Shown here piece by piece: positions 44,173 to 52,360 of a stretch of DNA of 64,000 nt; the first letter of the stretch is position 1, and each line of letters opens with the position of its first letter. Source of the stretch: Betaproteobacteria bacterium Ga0077523 (lineage in GTDB: Bacteria; Pseudomonadota; Gammaproteobacteria; Burkholderiales; Ga0077523). Where the stretch lies: NCBI GenBank assembly GCA_001464695.1, contig LNDQ01000108.1, positions 84,090-148,089 on the forward strand, given 5' to 3'. The notes under the pieces were generated by a model that saw only the letters and a list, made by a program, of their open reading frames with translations, ran no database searches and had not been told where the DNA came from. Both the position numbers and the translations under genes were made by a program.

Positions 44173-45083
44173 GCAGTCCGCACGACGCGCACCACCACCG
44201 GCATTTTTTCCGCGGCGTGGGCTTGATGATGTGTGCCGTTTTCATGTTCTCGACCGGGGACACGCTGGCGAAGCTCGCGTTGAAGTCGTATCCCCTCGGA
44301 CCGCTCATGTGGGTCCGATACACGATCCACATGCTGTTCATGCTGGTGCTCTTCGGCCCGCGCATGGGGTTTTCCCTGGTACGCACGAAGCATCCGGGGC
44401 TGCAGATCCTGCGCGGCGTGCTGCTCGCCAGTTCCACCGCAATGTTCTATCTGTCGCTCAAGTTCCTGCCGCTTGCCGAAGCGGCCGCCATCAGTTTCAT
44501 CGCACCGGTCATCGTCACCGTCCTGTCCGGCCCGGTGCTCGGCGAGCGGGTGACGCGTCGCCAATGGATCGCCGTGGCGCTGGGTTTCGTCGGCGTGGTG
44601 ATCATCATCCGCCCCGGCGGCGCCGTGTTCAGTCCGACAGTGCTGTTTCCCATGGCCACGGCACTGCTGTTCGCGCTCTACCAGATCGCGACTCGCAAGG
44701 TCGCGGGACGCGACAACTCCTTCACCACGCTCTTCTACACGGCACTGGTCGGATCCGCATTGGCGAGCTTCGCACTCCCGTTCGGCTGGCAGACGCCCAA
44801 CGGGATCCAGATCGTGATCATGGTCGCCATCGGCACGCTCGGCGGCTTCGGCCATTTCCTGTTGATCCGCGCGGTGGAACATGCCTCCCCGATGGCGCTG
44901 GCTCCCTTCGTCTATACCCAGCTGATCTGGTCCACGCTGCTCGCGTGGATCGCATTCCACGAGTTTCCCGACGGCGGTTCCCTCGCGGGGATGCTGGTCA
45001 TCATCGCGGCAGGCATGCTTGCCGTGAACTGGCAGCACATGCGCCGTCGTACCGATACCATCGACAGTGCCCAGTCCCACTGA
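44169..45083 (+). CDS. EamA-family (DMT superfamily) permease
   Basis: 304-aa inner-membrane protein with ten hydrophobic segments in two EamA repeats, for example GVGLMMCAVFMFSTGDTLAKLALK, LKFLPLAEAAAISFIAPVIVTVLS and HASPMALAPFVYTQLIWSTLLAWIAFHEFPD. The N terminus has a His cluster (HDAHHHRHFF). The ATG overlaps the stop of the enolase-like gene (ATGA), implying coupled translation and a functional link, perhaps export of the product or precursor of the enolase paralogue. The thioesterase gene starts 1-2 nt after its stop. Confidence 0.93.
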   Translation: MSSPHDAHHHRHFFRGVGLMMCAVFMFSTGDTLAKLALKSYPLGPLMWVRYTIHMLFMLVLFGPRMGFSLVRTKHPGLQILRGVLLASSTAMFYLSLKFLPLAEAAAISFIAPVIVTVLSGPVLGERVTRRQWIAVALGFVGVVIIIRPGGAVFSPTVLFPMATALLFALYQIATRKVAGRDNSFTTLFYTALVGSALASFALPFGWQTPNGIQIVIMVAIGTLGGFGHFLLIRAVEHASPMALAPFVYTQLIWSTLLAWIAFHEFPDGGSLAGMLVIIAAGMLAVNWQHMRRRTDTIDSAQSH

Positions 45084-45084
45084 C

Positions 45085-45525
45085 ATGAAGACGACACCGG
45101 ACGCACGCACCGCCTATCGTCACTTCCGAGCGATCACCACGCGCTGGATGGACAACGATGTGTATGGCCACGTGAACAACGTCGTGTACTACTCGTACTT
45201 CGACACGGTGGTGAATCAGTACCTGCTGGAGCAGGGCGTGCTCGACATCGAGCACAGCACCGTGATCGGACTCGTCGTCGAAACCCAGTGCAACTACTTC
45301 AGCCCGATCTCGTTTCCGGATTCGGTGCACGCCGGCCTGCGCGTGGCGAAGCTGGGCTCGAGCAGCGTGCGCTACGAGGTGGGATTGTTCCGCAATGACG
45401 ATCCCCTGGCTTCGGCCCAAGGACACTTCGTCCACGTTTACGTCGATCGCGAGTCGCGGCGGCCAACGGCGTTGCCGGAAACATTGCGCTCGGCGCTTTC
45501 GCGGCTGTTGCTGGGCGCCAAGTAA
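45085..45525 (+). CDS. Hotdog-fold acyl-CoA thioesterase (4HBT family)
   Basis: 146-aa cytosolic thioesterase. The diagnostic motif is RWMDNDVYGHVNNVVYYSYFDTVVNQYL, with the catalytic Asp in DNDVYGHVNN, followed by VVETQCNYFSPISFPDSV and VRYEVGLFRNDDPLASAQGHFVHVYVDR. The ATG at 45085 lies one base after the preceding stop; a GTG at 45067 would overlap the permease instead. Probably cleaves acyl- or aryl-CoA substrates. It ends the coupled enolase-permease unit. Confidence 0.93.
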   Translation: MKTTPDARTAYRHFRAITTRWMDNDVYGHVNNVVYYSYFDTVVNQYLLEQGVLDIEHSTVIGLVVETQCNYFSPISFPDSVHAGLRVAKLGSSSVRYEVGLFRNDDPLASAQGHFVHVYVDRESRRPTALPETLRSALSRLLLGAK

Positions 45526-45627
45526 CGCGGCTGGCACGGCGCAGCCAGCGGCTGGGGTGGTGCCGAAATTGCTGTAAAGCGTCGCCAAGGACCGTCGCCT
45601 ACAGGAGACAGTGAATTCGTGACCGGC

Positions 45628-45647
45628 CGACTGTAAGAACAGTCGAC
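45628..45647. promoter_or_regulatory. TGTAA box in a dyad upstream of the PEP-CTERM gene
   Basis: Seven-base arms CGACTGT and ACAGTCG surround AAGA; the element reads TGTAAGAACAGTCGAC on the + strand. A second TGTAA is at 45573. I recall a TGTAA...CGAC-type box described upstream of PEP-CTERM genes, so it may be the family's promoter element; this needs comparison across the genome. Confidence 0.5.
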
Positions 45648-45735
45648 AGTCCGGATTCCCGCTCCAAGGCTGTTCAGCGCCACCTGCGGCGGACCGGGTC
45701 GTTGCATTCCCCCGCTTGCTACCCAGGAGAAAGCT

Positions 45736-46809
45736 GTGAACAAGACACTCCAGATCGCCGCCGCGCTGTGGCTCGCCGGCAGCGCCACCAGTTGGGCCGT
45801 GCCCATCACGCTCGAGCAATTGAATGTGCCGTTCAATCTCAATGTCGGGATGGCCTATCAGGACACGACCCAGACCCTGATCGTTTCGCGGAACTACCCT
45901 AACGGCGTGCCGCGCAACTTCGACCGCGTGTCGACAGGCGCAACGCCCACCCTCACGGCGTTCTCCAGCGCAAGCGGGTACACCGATGAAGTGAACCTGG
46001 CCATCGCACTCGCCGGCCAGACTGGCGGCTGGACGCAGGGCGAGGTGATCGCCGGCACCGGCGTCGAAGGCGTGCTCGCCCGCATCTCGCCCGATGGCAG
46101 CGTGGTGAACAGCAACTGGGTCAGCCTGCCGGGCAGCAACGGTCTGTTCCGGGGCGAGCTCGCGTTCGACCGGACCGGTCTGTGGGGTGGCGACCTCATC
46201 GCGGTGACGACGAACGGTCAGGTCTGGCGCATCACCGAAGCGGGGGTGCCGACGCTGGTCCGCTCGTTAGGAGTGGCGTTGTCCTCGGTGATCACGCTTC
46301 CCGATGACCCGCGTTACGGTGACCTGGCCGGCAAGATCGTCGTGGGCAGCGACTCCACGCAGCGCCTGTACACGATCGATGCGGCAGGCAACGTCGAGTT
46401 CTTCAATATCGGGCTCACGGTCGAGGACCTGCAACTCATCCTCCCGGACACCAACATGTACGGTGTCGACTACGGTGGCGGCCGACTGTTCGGCGCCGAG
46501 GCGTCGAACTTCACCGGTTTTGCCGGCGACATCGTGCTCGTTCAGGAATTCGGCAGTGGCGCCGGTACGCACCTCTTCCGCCTCACCTGGGATGTGGCCC
46601 TGGATCGGCCGGTCGCCACGCCTTTCGTCGAAACGGGCGACGGGATGACGCCTGTGGCCGTCGAGAAAGTCGTCTTCACCTCCATCGGTATCGGTCCGAT
46701 CGAGGCCGTGGTGCCGCGCGTGCAAGGCGTTCCCGAGCCCGCTTCGGCAGCACTGCTGCTCGCGGCGGCCCTTGGCGGCGCTGCGCTACGCCGCCGGCCC
46801 CGCCCGTAA
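45736..46809 (+). CDS. PEP-CTERM sorting-domain protein with propeller-like repeats
   Basis: 357-aa exported protein. Signal peptide KTLQIAAALWLAGSATSWA. The middle has several strands with YTIDAAGNVEFFN, GDLAGKIVVGSDSTQRLY and GVDYGGGRLFGAEASN, like a beta-propeller of the SMP-30/NHL kind. The C terminus has VPEPASAALLLAAALGGAALRRR, which matches the PEP-CTERM sorting signal: PEP motif, hydrophobic helix, basic tail. The GTG start follows AGGAGAAAGCT. It should be handled by an exosortase encoded elsewhere. It probably functions on the cell surface or in extracellular matrix. Confidence 0.93.
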   Translation: MNKTLQIAAALWLAGSATSWAVPITLEQLNVPFNLNVGMAYQDTTQTLIVSRNYPNGVPRNFDRVSTGATPTLTAFSSASGYTDEVNLAIALAGQTGGWTQGEVIAGTGVEGVLARISPDGSVVNSNWVSLPGSNGLFRGELAFDRTGLWGGDLIAVTTNGQVWRITEAGVPTLVRSLGVALSSVITLPDDPRYGDLAGKIVVGSDSTQRLYTIDAAGNVEFFNIGLTVEDLQLILPDTNMYGVDYGGGRLFGAEASNFTGFAGDIVLVQEFGSGAGTHLFRLTWDVALDRPVATPFVETGDGMTPVAVEKVVFTSIGIGPIEAVVPRVQGVPEPASAALLLAAALGGAALRRRPRP

Positions 46810-46821
46810 ACCGATAGGCGG

Positions 46822-47829
46822 CTACCCGCGCAGGAACCGCCCGATCAGCGGGTACTGCGGATCGTTGTACCCGGGCGTCGAGGGATGCCCGGGGCTTACC
46901 AGCGAATCGATCAGCGCCTCGTCATCCGCGCCCCACCGGTAGTCGACGGCCTTCGGGTAGTCGACCCACTGCTCCAGCGTGCGCGGACCGGCGATCACGC
47001 TCGTGATGATCCGGTTGGCCAGCACCCACGCGGTCGCGAACTGCCCTGTGGTGATGCCCTTCTTCTCCGCGTGCGCCTTGACCGTCTGTGCCATCACCAG
47101 CGACTCCTCGCGGAACTCGGTCTGCATCATGCGCTTGTCGCCGCGCCCGGCACGCGTGTCACCGGGCGGCTTCTCCCCGGGAACGTACTTGCCGGTCAGC
47201 ACGCCGCGTGCGATCGGGCTGTAGGGCACGACGCCCAGGCCGTGGTATTCGCACACCGGCAGCACTTCGACCTCAGGCATGCGGTTGAACGCGTTGTAGT
47301 AGGGCTGGCAGGCAATGGGGCGCGGCACGCCGAACTGCCGGCATAGCCACACGACCTCGCTGATGCGCCAGCCGCGGAAGTTCGACAGTGCGAAGTAGCG
47401 CACCTTGCCGGTGCGGATGAGATCGCCCATGGCCTGCACCATCTCGTCCAGCGCCGCGTCGGCGAAATCGCGATGCACGTAGTACAGATCGATGTAGTCG
47501 GTGCCGAGGCGCTGCAGGCTCGCGTCACAGGCCTTGTGCATCCAGCCGCGGCTCAAGCCCACTTCGTTGGGGCCTTCGCCCATCGCGTTGCCGAACTTGG
47601 TGGCGAGCACCCAGTCCGCGCGATCCTTCTTGATGATCTTGCCGACGATGCGCTCGGATTCACCCTTCGCGTACTGGTCGGCCGTGTCGATGAAGTTCAC
47701 GCCCGCATCGCGGGCGGATTTCACGATGCGCTCCGACTCGGCGTAGTCGGTCCGATCGCCGAACATCATGGTGCCGAGACACAGCGGCGAGACCTTGAGC
47801 CCGCTGTTCCCCAGGTTCCGGTACTCCAT
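46822..47829 (-). CDS. Aldo/keto reductase
   Basis: 335-aa NAD(P)H-dependent oxidoreductase with a TIM-barrel fold. The N-terminal region MEYRNLGNSGLKVSPLCLGTMMFG is family-standard. Active-site residues are Asp and Tyr in FIDTADQYAKGESE, Lys in VLATKFG and His in LYYVHRDF. The C-terminal cofactor region is VIAGPRTLEQW. The ATG at 47829 follows GGGAGAAAACG; an upstream in-frame extension is ignored. It is divergent from the quinone reductase gene with 116 nt between. Confidence 0.94.
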   Translation of the reverse strand: MEYRNLGNSGLKVSPLCLGTMMFGDRTDYAESERIVKSARDAGVNFIDTADQYAKGESERIVGKIIKKDRADWVLATKFGNAMGEGPNEVGLSRGWMHKACDASLQRLGTDYIDLYYVHRDFADAALDEMVQAMGDLIRTGKVRYFALSNFRGWRISEVVWLCRQFGVPRPIACQPYYNAFNRMPEVEVLPVCEYHGLGVVPYSPIARGVLTGKYVPGEKPPGDTRAGRGDKRMMQTEFREESLVMAQTVKAHAEKKGITTGQFATAWVLANRIITSVIAGPRTLEQWVDYPKAVDYRWGADDEALIDSLVSPGHPSTPGYNDPQYPLIGRFLRG

Positions 47830-47945
47830 CGTTTTCTCCCCCAGAGTCGATGTGGTCTTCGCGCTCATTCTGAATGGCACGGACCGAGGCCGCGGATCAT
47901 GCCACAGGCCTCTACAATCCGCGCCTTCGACCGAGGAGAACCGCG

Positions 47946-48956
47946 ATGAGCGCATTGCCCGCCACCATGACTGCCGTCGAGATCACTGCGCCCGGTGGTC
48001 CGGACGTGCTGAAGACCACTTCACGACCGCTACCGGCGGTGAAGGCCCATGAAGTCCTGATCGCAGTCGAGGCTGCCGGCGTGAACCGGCCCGACTGCTT
48101 CCAGCGCGCGGGGACCTACAATCCGCCGCCCGGCGCGTCCGATCTACCTGGCCTCGAAGTCGCCGGCACAATCGCGCAAGTGGGCGCAGACGTGATGCAG
48201 TGGCAGGTGGGCGACCGCGTCTGCGCGCTGACACCCGGTGGCGGCTATGCGCAGTATTGCGCGACACCCGCCGGACATTGCCTGCCGATCCCGCAGGGGT
48301 TCAGCGCGGTCGAGGCAGCATCGCTGCCGGAAACCTTCTTCACGGTGTGGATCAACGTGTTCGAGCGGGCGAAGCTCGCCCCCGGCGAAACGCTGCTGGT
48401 GCAGGGCGGCTCGAGCGGCATCGGCGTCACCGCCATCCAGCTCGCACGCACCCTCGGTCACCGCGTGTTCGCCACCGCCGGCAGCGACGAGAAGTGCCGG
48501 GCGTGCGAAGAGCTGGGAGCGGAGCGCGGCATCAACTACCGGACCGAGGATTTCGTCGCAGTGACGAAGGAGTTGACCGGCGGCAAGGGTGTGGACGTGA
48601 TCCTCGACATGGTCGGCGGCGACTACGTTCCGCGTGAACTGAAATGCCTTGCACCCGACGGGCGACTGTCAATCATCGCGTTCCTCGGCGGCACCACCAC
48701 CACGCTCGACATGGGTGACATCCTGTACCGGCGCCTCACCATCACCGGGTCGACGTTGCGGCCCAGAACCGTCGAGTTCAAGACCGGCATCGCGAGCGCG
48801 TTGCGCGCTCGCGTGTGGCCGCTACTGGAGGCCGGGAAGATCCGGCCGGTGATTCACTCGACGTTCGAGCTTGGCGCAGCTTCCAAGGCGCACGCGCTGA
48901 TGGAGTCGAGCGCGCACGTCGGCAAGATCATGCTGCGTGTTGCGGAGGCTTCCTGA
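47946..48956 (+). CDS. NAD(P)H quinone oxidoreductase, PIG3/zinc-free MDR family
   Basis: 336-aa medium-chain reductase. AHEVLIAVEAAGVNRPDCFQRAG and LPGLEVAGTIAQVG are MDR N-domain marks; the NADPH site is LLVQGGSSGIGVTAIQLAR; GGKGVDVILDMVGGDYV follows, and no zinc ligands are present. The pattern TYNPPPGASDLPGLEVAG is typical of the PIG3 group. The ATG at 47946 is behind CGAGGAGAACCGCG; a Met eight codons in is the older alternative. The 3' end overlaps the end of the HD gene on the other strand by 103 nt. Confidence 0.94.
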   Translation: MSALPATMTAVEITAPGGPDVLKTTSRPLPAVKAHEVLIAVEAAGVNRPDCFQRAGTYNPPPGASDLPGLEVAGTIAQVGADVMQWQVGDRVCALTPGGGYAQYCATPAGHCLPIPQGFSAVEAASLPETFFTVWINVFERAKLAPGETLLVQGGSSGIGVTAIQLARTLGHRVFATAGSDEKCRACEELGAERGINYRTEDFVAVTKELTGGKGVDVILDMVGGDYVPRELKCLAPDGRLSIIAFLGGTTTTLDMGDILYRRLTITGSTLRPRTVEFKTGIASALRARVWPLLEAGKIRPVIHSTFELGAASKAHALMESSAHVGKIMLRVAEAS

Positions 48957-49912
48957 CGGTTCTCGGGTGCCGGCTCGGCGTCGCCCGCGGTTTCGGCAGG
49001 CGGCGGCAAACGGCGCAGCAGGGACAGGTCGTGTTGCTCCGCGACCGTCTCGGCGTGCCGGATGTTCTTCTCGAGTTCCTCGAGGTACAGGTTCTGACCG
49101 CGGAAGTGGGGTTCGGCGAGACGATAGACGCCTTCGAGATCGTGCTCCAGGCGCCGGCTCGCCACCTGGTAGAAGCCCGGGGTCTTGACTACGAGGTCTT
49201 CGGCAGACGCGAACAGCACGTTGGGCTGGCCGTCGGCATCCCGACCGGCAGCGATGCCGCCGACGACGAACTCGGGATACAGACGGTCGCGGCATTTCTC
49301 GAGGTAACAGCGGTCGGACATCTGGGCCACGATGTCCGCCGAGCCGAGCAGCAGCCCGAGGCGCCGCAAGGTGGGGTCGTTGATGTCGATGCTTGCGACC
49401 GGCCGCTCATACCCGGTGAAGTGCACCAGCGGACCGGCCACGGGAATCAGGTCGGCGAGGCCGAGATCTCCCAGATAGCGTTCGAGGAAGCGGCCACCCC
49501 GCGAGACATGGGTCCGCGTGTAGGCTGCGCCATTGTCGGCGCGCGTATCGTGACGGGAACGGATGTAGCCGGCATCGTGGAACAGCGCGAGCACGATGCC
49601 GAAGCGGAACAGGCGTTCGTCGAAGGCCACGGCGCCCCGGGCAGCGCGCGTGCTGCCATCCATCAACCGCGCCATGGCGAGCGTCACGTCGAGCACGTGC
49701 TGGAGGTTGTGGTACGCCGTGTCACACGCCCGGTGACCTGGAAAGTCACCGTGATAGAGGCGGGAAGCGTCGGCGAACGGCCGCAACAACTCGAGATCGG
49801 ATGCCGGCGCGTACAGCTCGGCATAGATGCGCGAGACTTCGCCCTGCACCGCTTGCGGATCGGTGGTGCGGACCTGGTCGGTTACGTCGAAGTCATTGCG
49901 CCGGACGGACAT
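48854..49912 (-). CDS. HD-domain metal-dependent phosphohydrolase
   Basis: 352-aa cytosolic protein. Metal ligands typical of HD domains: His and His in TAYHNLQHVLDV, then HD in LALFHDAGYI, with a later Asp in GSADIVAQM. Upstream PADLELLRPFADASRLYHGDFPGH and downstream DRCYLEKCRDRLYPEF support the family. Likely acts on a phosphate ester or nucleotide. The C-terminal 35 residues are Pro/Ala-rich and lie antisense to the quinone reductase 3' end. The ATG at 49912 begins MSVRRNDFDV; a longer frame runs into the AT-rich divergent region. Confidence 0.88.
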   Translation of the reverse strand: MSVRRNDFDVTDQVRTTDPQAVQGEVSRIYAELYAPASDLELLRPFADASRLYHGDFPGHRACDTAYHNLQHVLDVTLAMARLMDGSTRAARGAVAFDERLFRFGIVLALFHDAGYIRSRHDTRADNGAAYTRTHVSRGGRFLERYLGDLGLADLIPVAGPLVHFTGYERPVASIDINDPTLRRLGLLLGSADIVAQMSDRCYLEKCRDRLYPEFVVGGIAAGRDADGQPNVLFASAEDLVVKTPGFYQVASRRLEHDLEGVYRLAEPHFRGQNLYLEELEKNIRHAETVAEQHDLSLLRRLPPPAETAGDAEPAPENRQEASATRSMILPTCALDSISACALEAAPSSNVE

Positions 49913-49984
49913 GGTCGCGGGAGCTCGAAGCGATGGGTTCAGTCGATTTTCGGTCTGGGATCTAACGCGCCTTGATGGCAATTC

Positions 49985-50060
49985 ATTGTTTACTAACAAT
50001 TTACCAATGATTAAATCGGTAACTGTCGCCGTATGGCGTCACTATGCCATGGCCATACGG
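49985..50060. promoter_or_regulatory. AT-rich divergent control region with two inverted repeats
   Basis: The region between the HD gene and the barnase-like gene is locally AT-rich. ATTGTT-TACT-AACAAT lies at 49985-50000. Nine-base arms CCGTATGGC (50029-50037) and GCCATACGG (50052-50060) flank the proposed RNase ATG at 50049, so a hairpin could form in the mRNA or a protein could bind there. Confidence 0.55.
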
Positions 50061-50429
50061 ATTGTGCGACCCCGACATCCCGGAGCCCTTCTCGGCGCCG
50101 TCCTGCTGCTGGCAGCCGCAGTTGCCCTGGCCCGGGGGCCGGCGGACCTGGGCACGATTCCCCTGTCCGTCCTGCCAGAGCAAGCAAAAGCCACGCTCAC
50201 GCTCATCCGGGCCGGCGGGCCCTTTCCTTATGAAAGGGATGGCATGACATTCGGCAACCGTGAGGGGTTGCTACCAACCCGCCCTCGCGGGTACTACCGC
50301 GAGTACACCGTGCCCACGCCAGGGGCCCGGGACCGGGGTGCGCGCCGCATCGTTGCCGGTCGAGGCGGGGACTATTACTGGACGGCGGACCATTACCGCA
50401 CCTTCAAGAAGATCGCGGAGGATCGATGA
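50049..50429 (+). CDS. Exported barnase-family guanyl-specific ribonuclease
   Basis: 126-aa protein: N-terminal hydrophobic signal segment (PGALLGAVLLLAAAVALARG), then a microbial RNase domain. Barnase catalytic positions are recognisable: Glu in GYYREYTVP, Arg pair in GARDRGARRIVAG, and His in TADHYRTFKKI, alongside MTFGNREGLLP. It is therefore likely an active secreted endoribonuclease. The ATG at 50049 is chosen because it begins the signal; further upstream starts are possible. Its stop overlaps the barstar ATG by 4 nt. Confidence 0.9.
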   Translation: MAIRIVRPRHPGALLGAVLLLAAAVALARGPADLGTIPLSVLPEQAKATLTLIRAGGPFPYERDGMTFGNREGLLPTRPRGYYREYTVPTPGARDRGARRIVAGRGGDYYWTADHYRTFKKIAEDR

Positions 50430-50845
50430 AATCGCTGCAAGAAGCGCTAGAGAACGGCGGCGTTTACCGCTTTGAGGGCAGCGGCGGGGCATCCCTCGGG
50501 AGGCTTGCGGGCCGCCCTCCCCGCCACGTGCGCATCCAGGCACCACCCACCAAGCGCGCGCTCCTGGACGCCTTGGCCGGCATACTGGAGTTCCCCCCCC
50601 ATTTCGGCGGCAATTGGGACGCGCTCTACGATTGCCTCACCGACCTGGGTCTTGTGGCGGGGTCCACCCTCGTGATCGAGATCGGCGGGCTCACCCGGTT
50701 TGCGCGCCAGGCACCCGGCGAACTCGCGGCCGGGATCGAGACGTTCCGCGATTGCGCCAACTTCTGGCGTGAGCGGAATGTGCATCTCGCCGTCCTGCTG
50801 GGGGGCACCGGGCGTGTCGGCCGGGACCTGCCGGAGACAGCCTAG
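50426..50845 (+). CDS. Barstar-family ribonuclease inhibitor
   Basis: 139-aa cytosolic inhibitor. The barstar hallmark is [29 protein letters not shown], including the acidic helix residues that plug the barnase active site. [19 protein letters not shown] precedes it. The ATG overlaps the TGA of the RNase gene, so the inhibitor is translated with its enzyme, which protects the cell before export. The stop shares the CTAG tetranucleotide with the convergent rppH stop. Confidence 0.95.
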   Translation: MKSLQEALENGGVYRFEGSGGASLGRLAGRPPRHVRIQAPPTKRALLDALAGILEFPPHFGGNWDALYDCLTDLGLVAGSTLVIEIGGLTRFARQAPGELAAGIETFRDCANFWRERNVHLAVLLGGTGRVGRDLPETA

Positions 50846-51369
50846 CCTTCCAGGGTCGGCACCGTCAGCGGCAGGAGGTCCCAGCCCGGCTCGGTCCGGG
50901 AGAAGATGAAGCGCGCCAGCTCGGTGAGCGCCAACTGGTAGACCTCGCGCTTGAAGTCGATGACGCTGTCGAGAGGCACCCAGTATTGGTTCCACCGCCA
51001 GGCGTCGAACTCCGGCTTCTCCGACCGGCGCAGGCAGACATCGCAATCCCGCCCTACCAGCCGCAGCAGATACCAGATCTGCTTCTGGCCTCGGTACTGG
51101 CTGCGGCCTTCGCGGCGCACCCAATGCTTCGGCACGTCATAGCGCAGCCAGTCCCGGGTGCGGCCGAGAATGCGCACGTGCGAGGGGTCGAGGCCGACCT
51201 CCTCCATCAACTCGCGGTACATCGCCTTCTCGGGGGTTTCCCCCGGCTTGATGCCACCCTGGGGAAACTGCCACGCGTGTTCGCGCACGCGCTTGCCCCA
51301 GAACACCTCGTTCCTCGCGTTGACGAGGATGATCCCGACGTTGGGTCGGTAACCGTCGCGATCGATCAT
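50842..51369 (-). CDS. rppH: RNA pyrophosphohydrolase RppH
   Basis: 175-aa Nudix hydrolase that converts 5'-triphosphate mRNA to monophosphate. The N terminus [28 protein letters not shown] is the RppH signature. The Nudix box is [23 protein letters not shown], conforming to GX5EX7[24 protein letters not shown] and the [11 protein letters not shown] strand are also standard. It is divergent from proS in many betaproteobacteria; here one extra gene lies between. The ATG at 51369 is well placed. Confidence 0.97.
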   Translation of the reverse strand: MIDRDGYRPNVGIILVNARNEVFWGKRVREHAWQFPQGGIKPGETPEKAMYRELMEEVGLDPSHVRILGRTRDWLRYDVPKHWVRREGRSQYRGQKQIWYLLRLVGRDCDVCLRRSEKPEFDAWRWNQYWVPLDSVIDFKREVYQLALTELARFIFSRTEPGWDLLPLTVPTLEG

Positions 51370-51463
51370 TGTCCTTTACCTCACGATCGTGGCGCCGTCG
51401 AAATTCTTTCATATTCCGGTCGCCGCCGGAAGCCGACGGCCCCGCCAGGCCGTCGCCGCCGGA

Positions 51464-52252
51464 CTACACGACCAGACGCCGCTCCGTGTGCGGGTTCATC
51501 TCCTTCAATCGGCCGACGAACTTGAGAAACTCCAGTCCATGGGCCTTCTCGAGCTGGCGTGCCCGCAGGCGCAACGCCTCCCAGGCAGTAGCTTCCGGTG
51601 TGCGGAGAAACGCGAACACGGCCACGTTGCCCCGCCGCTCAGCCGGTAGGCACACCACGCGGCTGTCAAAGGCACGCTCGATGCGCTGCAGGTAGCTGTC
51701 GAAGCGGGTATCCGAACTCCACAGGTTCACGACCAGCACGCCGTCGCGACGCAGCGCGGCGCGGGCGTCGGCATAGAAGGCCTCGGTTGCGAGCGCCTCC
51801 ACCTGGGCCTCGCTGTCGTAGGCATCGACCATCAGCACGTCGCAGGCCCCCGGATGCTCGCGGACGTACTCGGCACCATCGGCGTGCCGCACTTCGAATC
51901 GTTCGCCGTCGGGCGGCACTTCGAACCACGAGCGCGCCGCCGCGATGACGCGGGCGCTGTTCTCGACCACCGTCACGCGCGCGTCGGGCAGGCGGTGATG
52001 GACGAATTTCGCGAGCGACCCGCCGCCCAGGCCGATCATGGTCACGTCCCGCGGCTTCGGATGGAACAGCAGGAAGCCCATCATGGCGCGCGTGTAGGAG
52101 AGCACCAGTTCGACCGGGTCGTCCACGCGCATGGTGCTCTGCACGGTGCTGCTGCCGAGGTGCAGCGATCGCAGCCCATCGCGTTCGCTCACCTCGACCG
52201 ACGCCGCGTCGGGTGCGGACCGGCGCCCGCGCAACTTCGACAAAATGCTCAT
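51464..52252 (-). CDS. Spermidine-synthase-like methyltransferase-fold protein
   Basis: 262-aa cytosolic protein. The Rossmann motif DVTMIGLGGGSLAKFVHHRLPDARVTVVENSARVIAAARSWF and VLMVDAYDSEAQVEALATEAFYADARAAL resemble polyamine aminopropyltransferases; the aminopropyl-binding residues seem incomplete, so it may be a SAM-dependent enzyme of another kind. The N-terminal 60 residues carry LHLGSSTVQSTMRVDDPVELVLSYTRAMMGFLLF. The start ATG at 52252 has a weak site; a longer frame extends antisense through proS and is rejected. It sits between rppH and proS. Confidence 0.85.
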   Translation of the reverse strand: MSILSKLRGRRSAPDAASVEVSERDGLRSLHLGSSTVQSTMRVDDPVELVLSYTRAMMGFLLFHPKPRDVTMIGLGGGSLAKFVHHRLPDARVTVVENSARVIAAARSWFEVPPDGERFEVRHADGAEYVREHPGACDVLMVDAYDSEAQVEALATEAFYADARAALRRDGVLVVNLWSSDTRFDSYLQRIERAFDSRVVCLPAERRGNVAVFAFLRTPEATAWEALRLRARQLEKAHGLEFLKFVGRLKEMNPHTERRLVV

Positions 52253-52360
52253 GGGACTTCGATTATGCCCGGTGGCGGTGTGAGCCACCCGGCGATAGGT
52301 CGAAGGCCTGGGCGGTTCGGAGGCTAGAATCAACGCTTTTCGACCCATCGTCCGCCCCTC

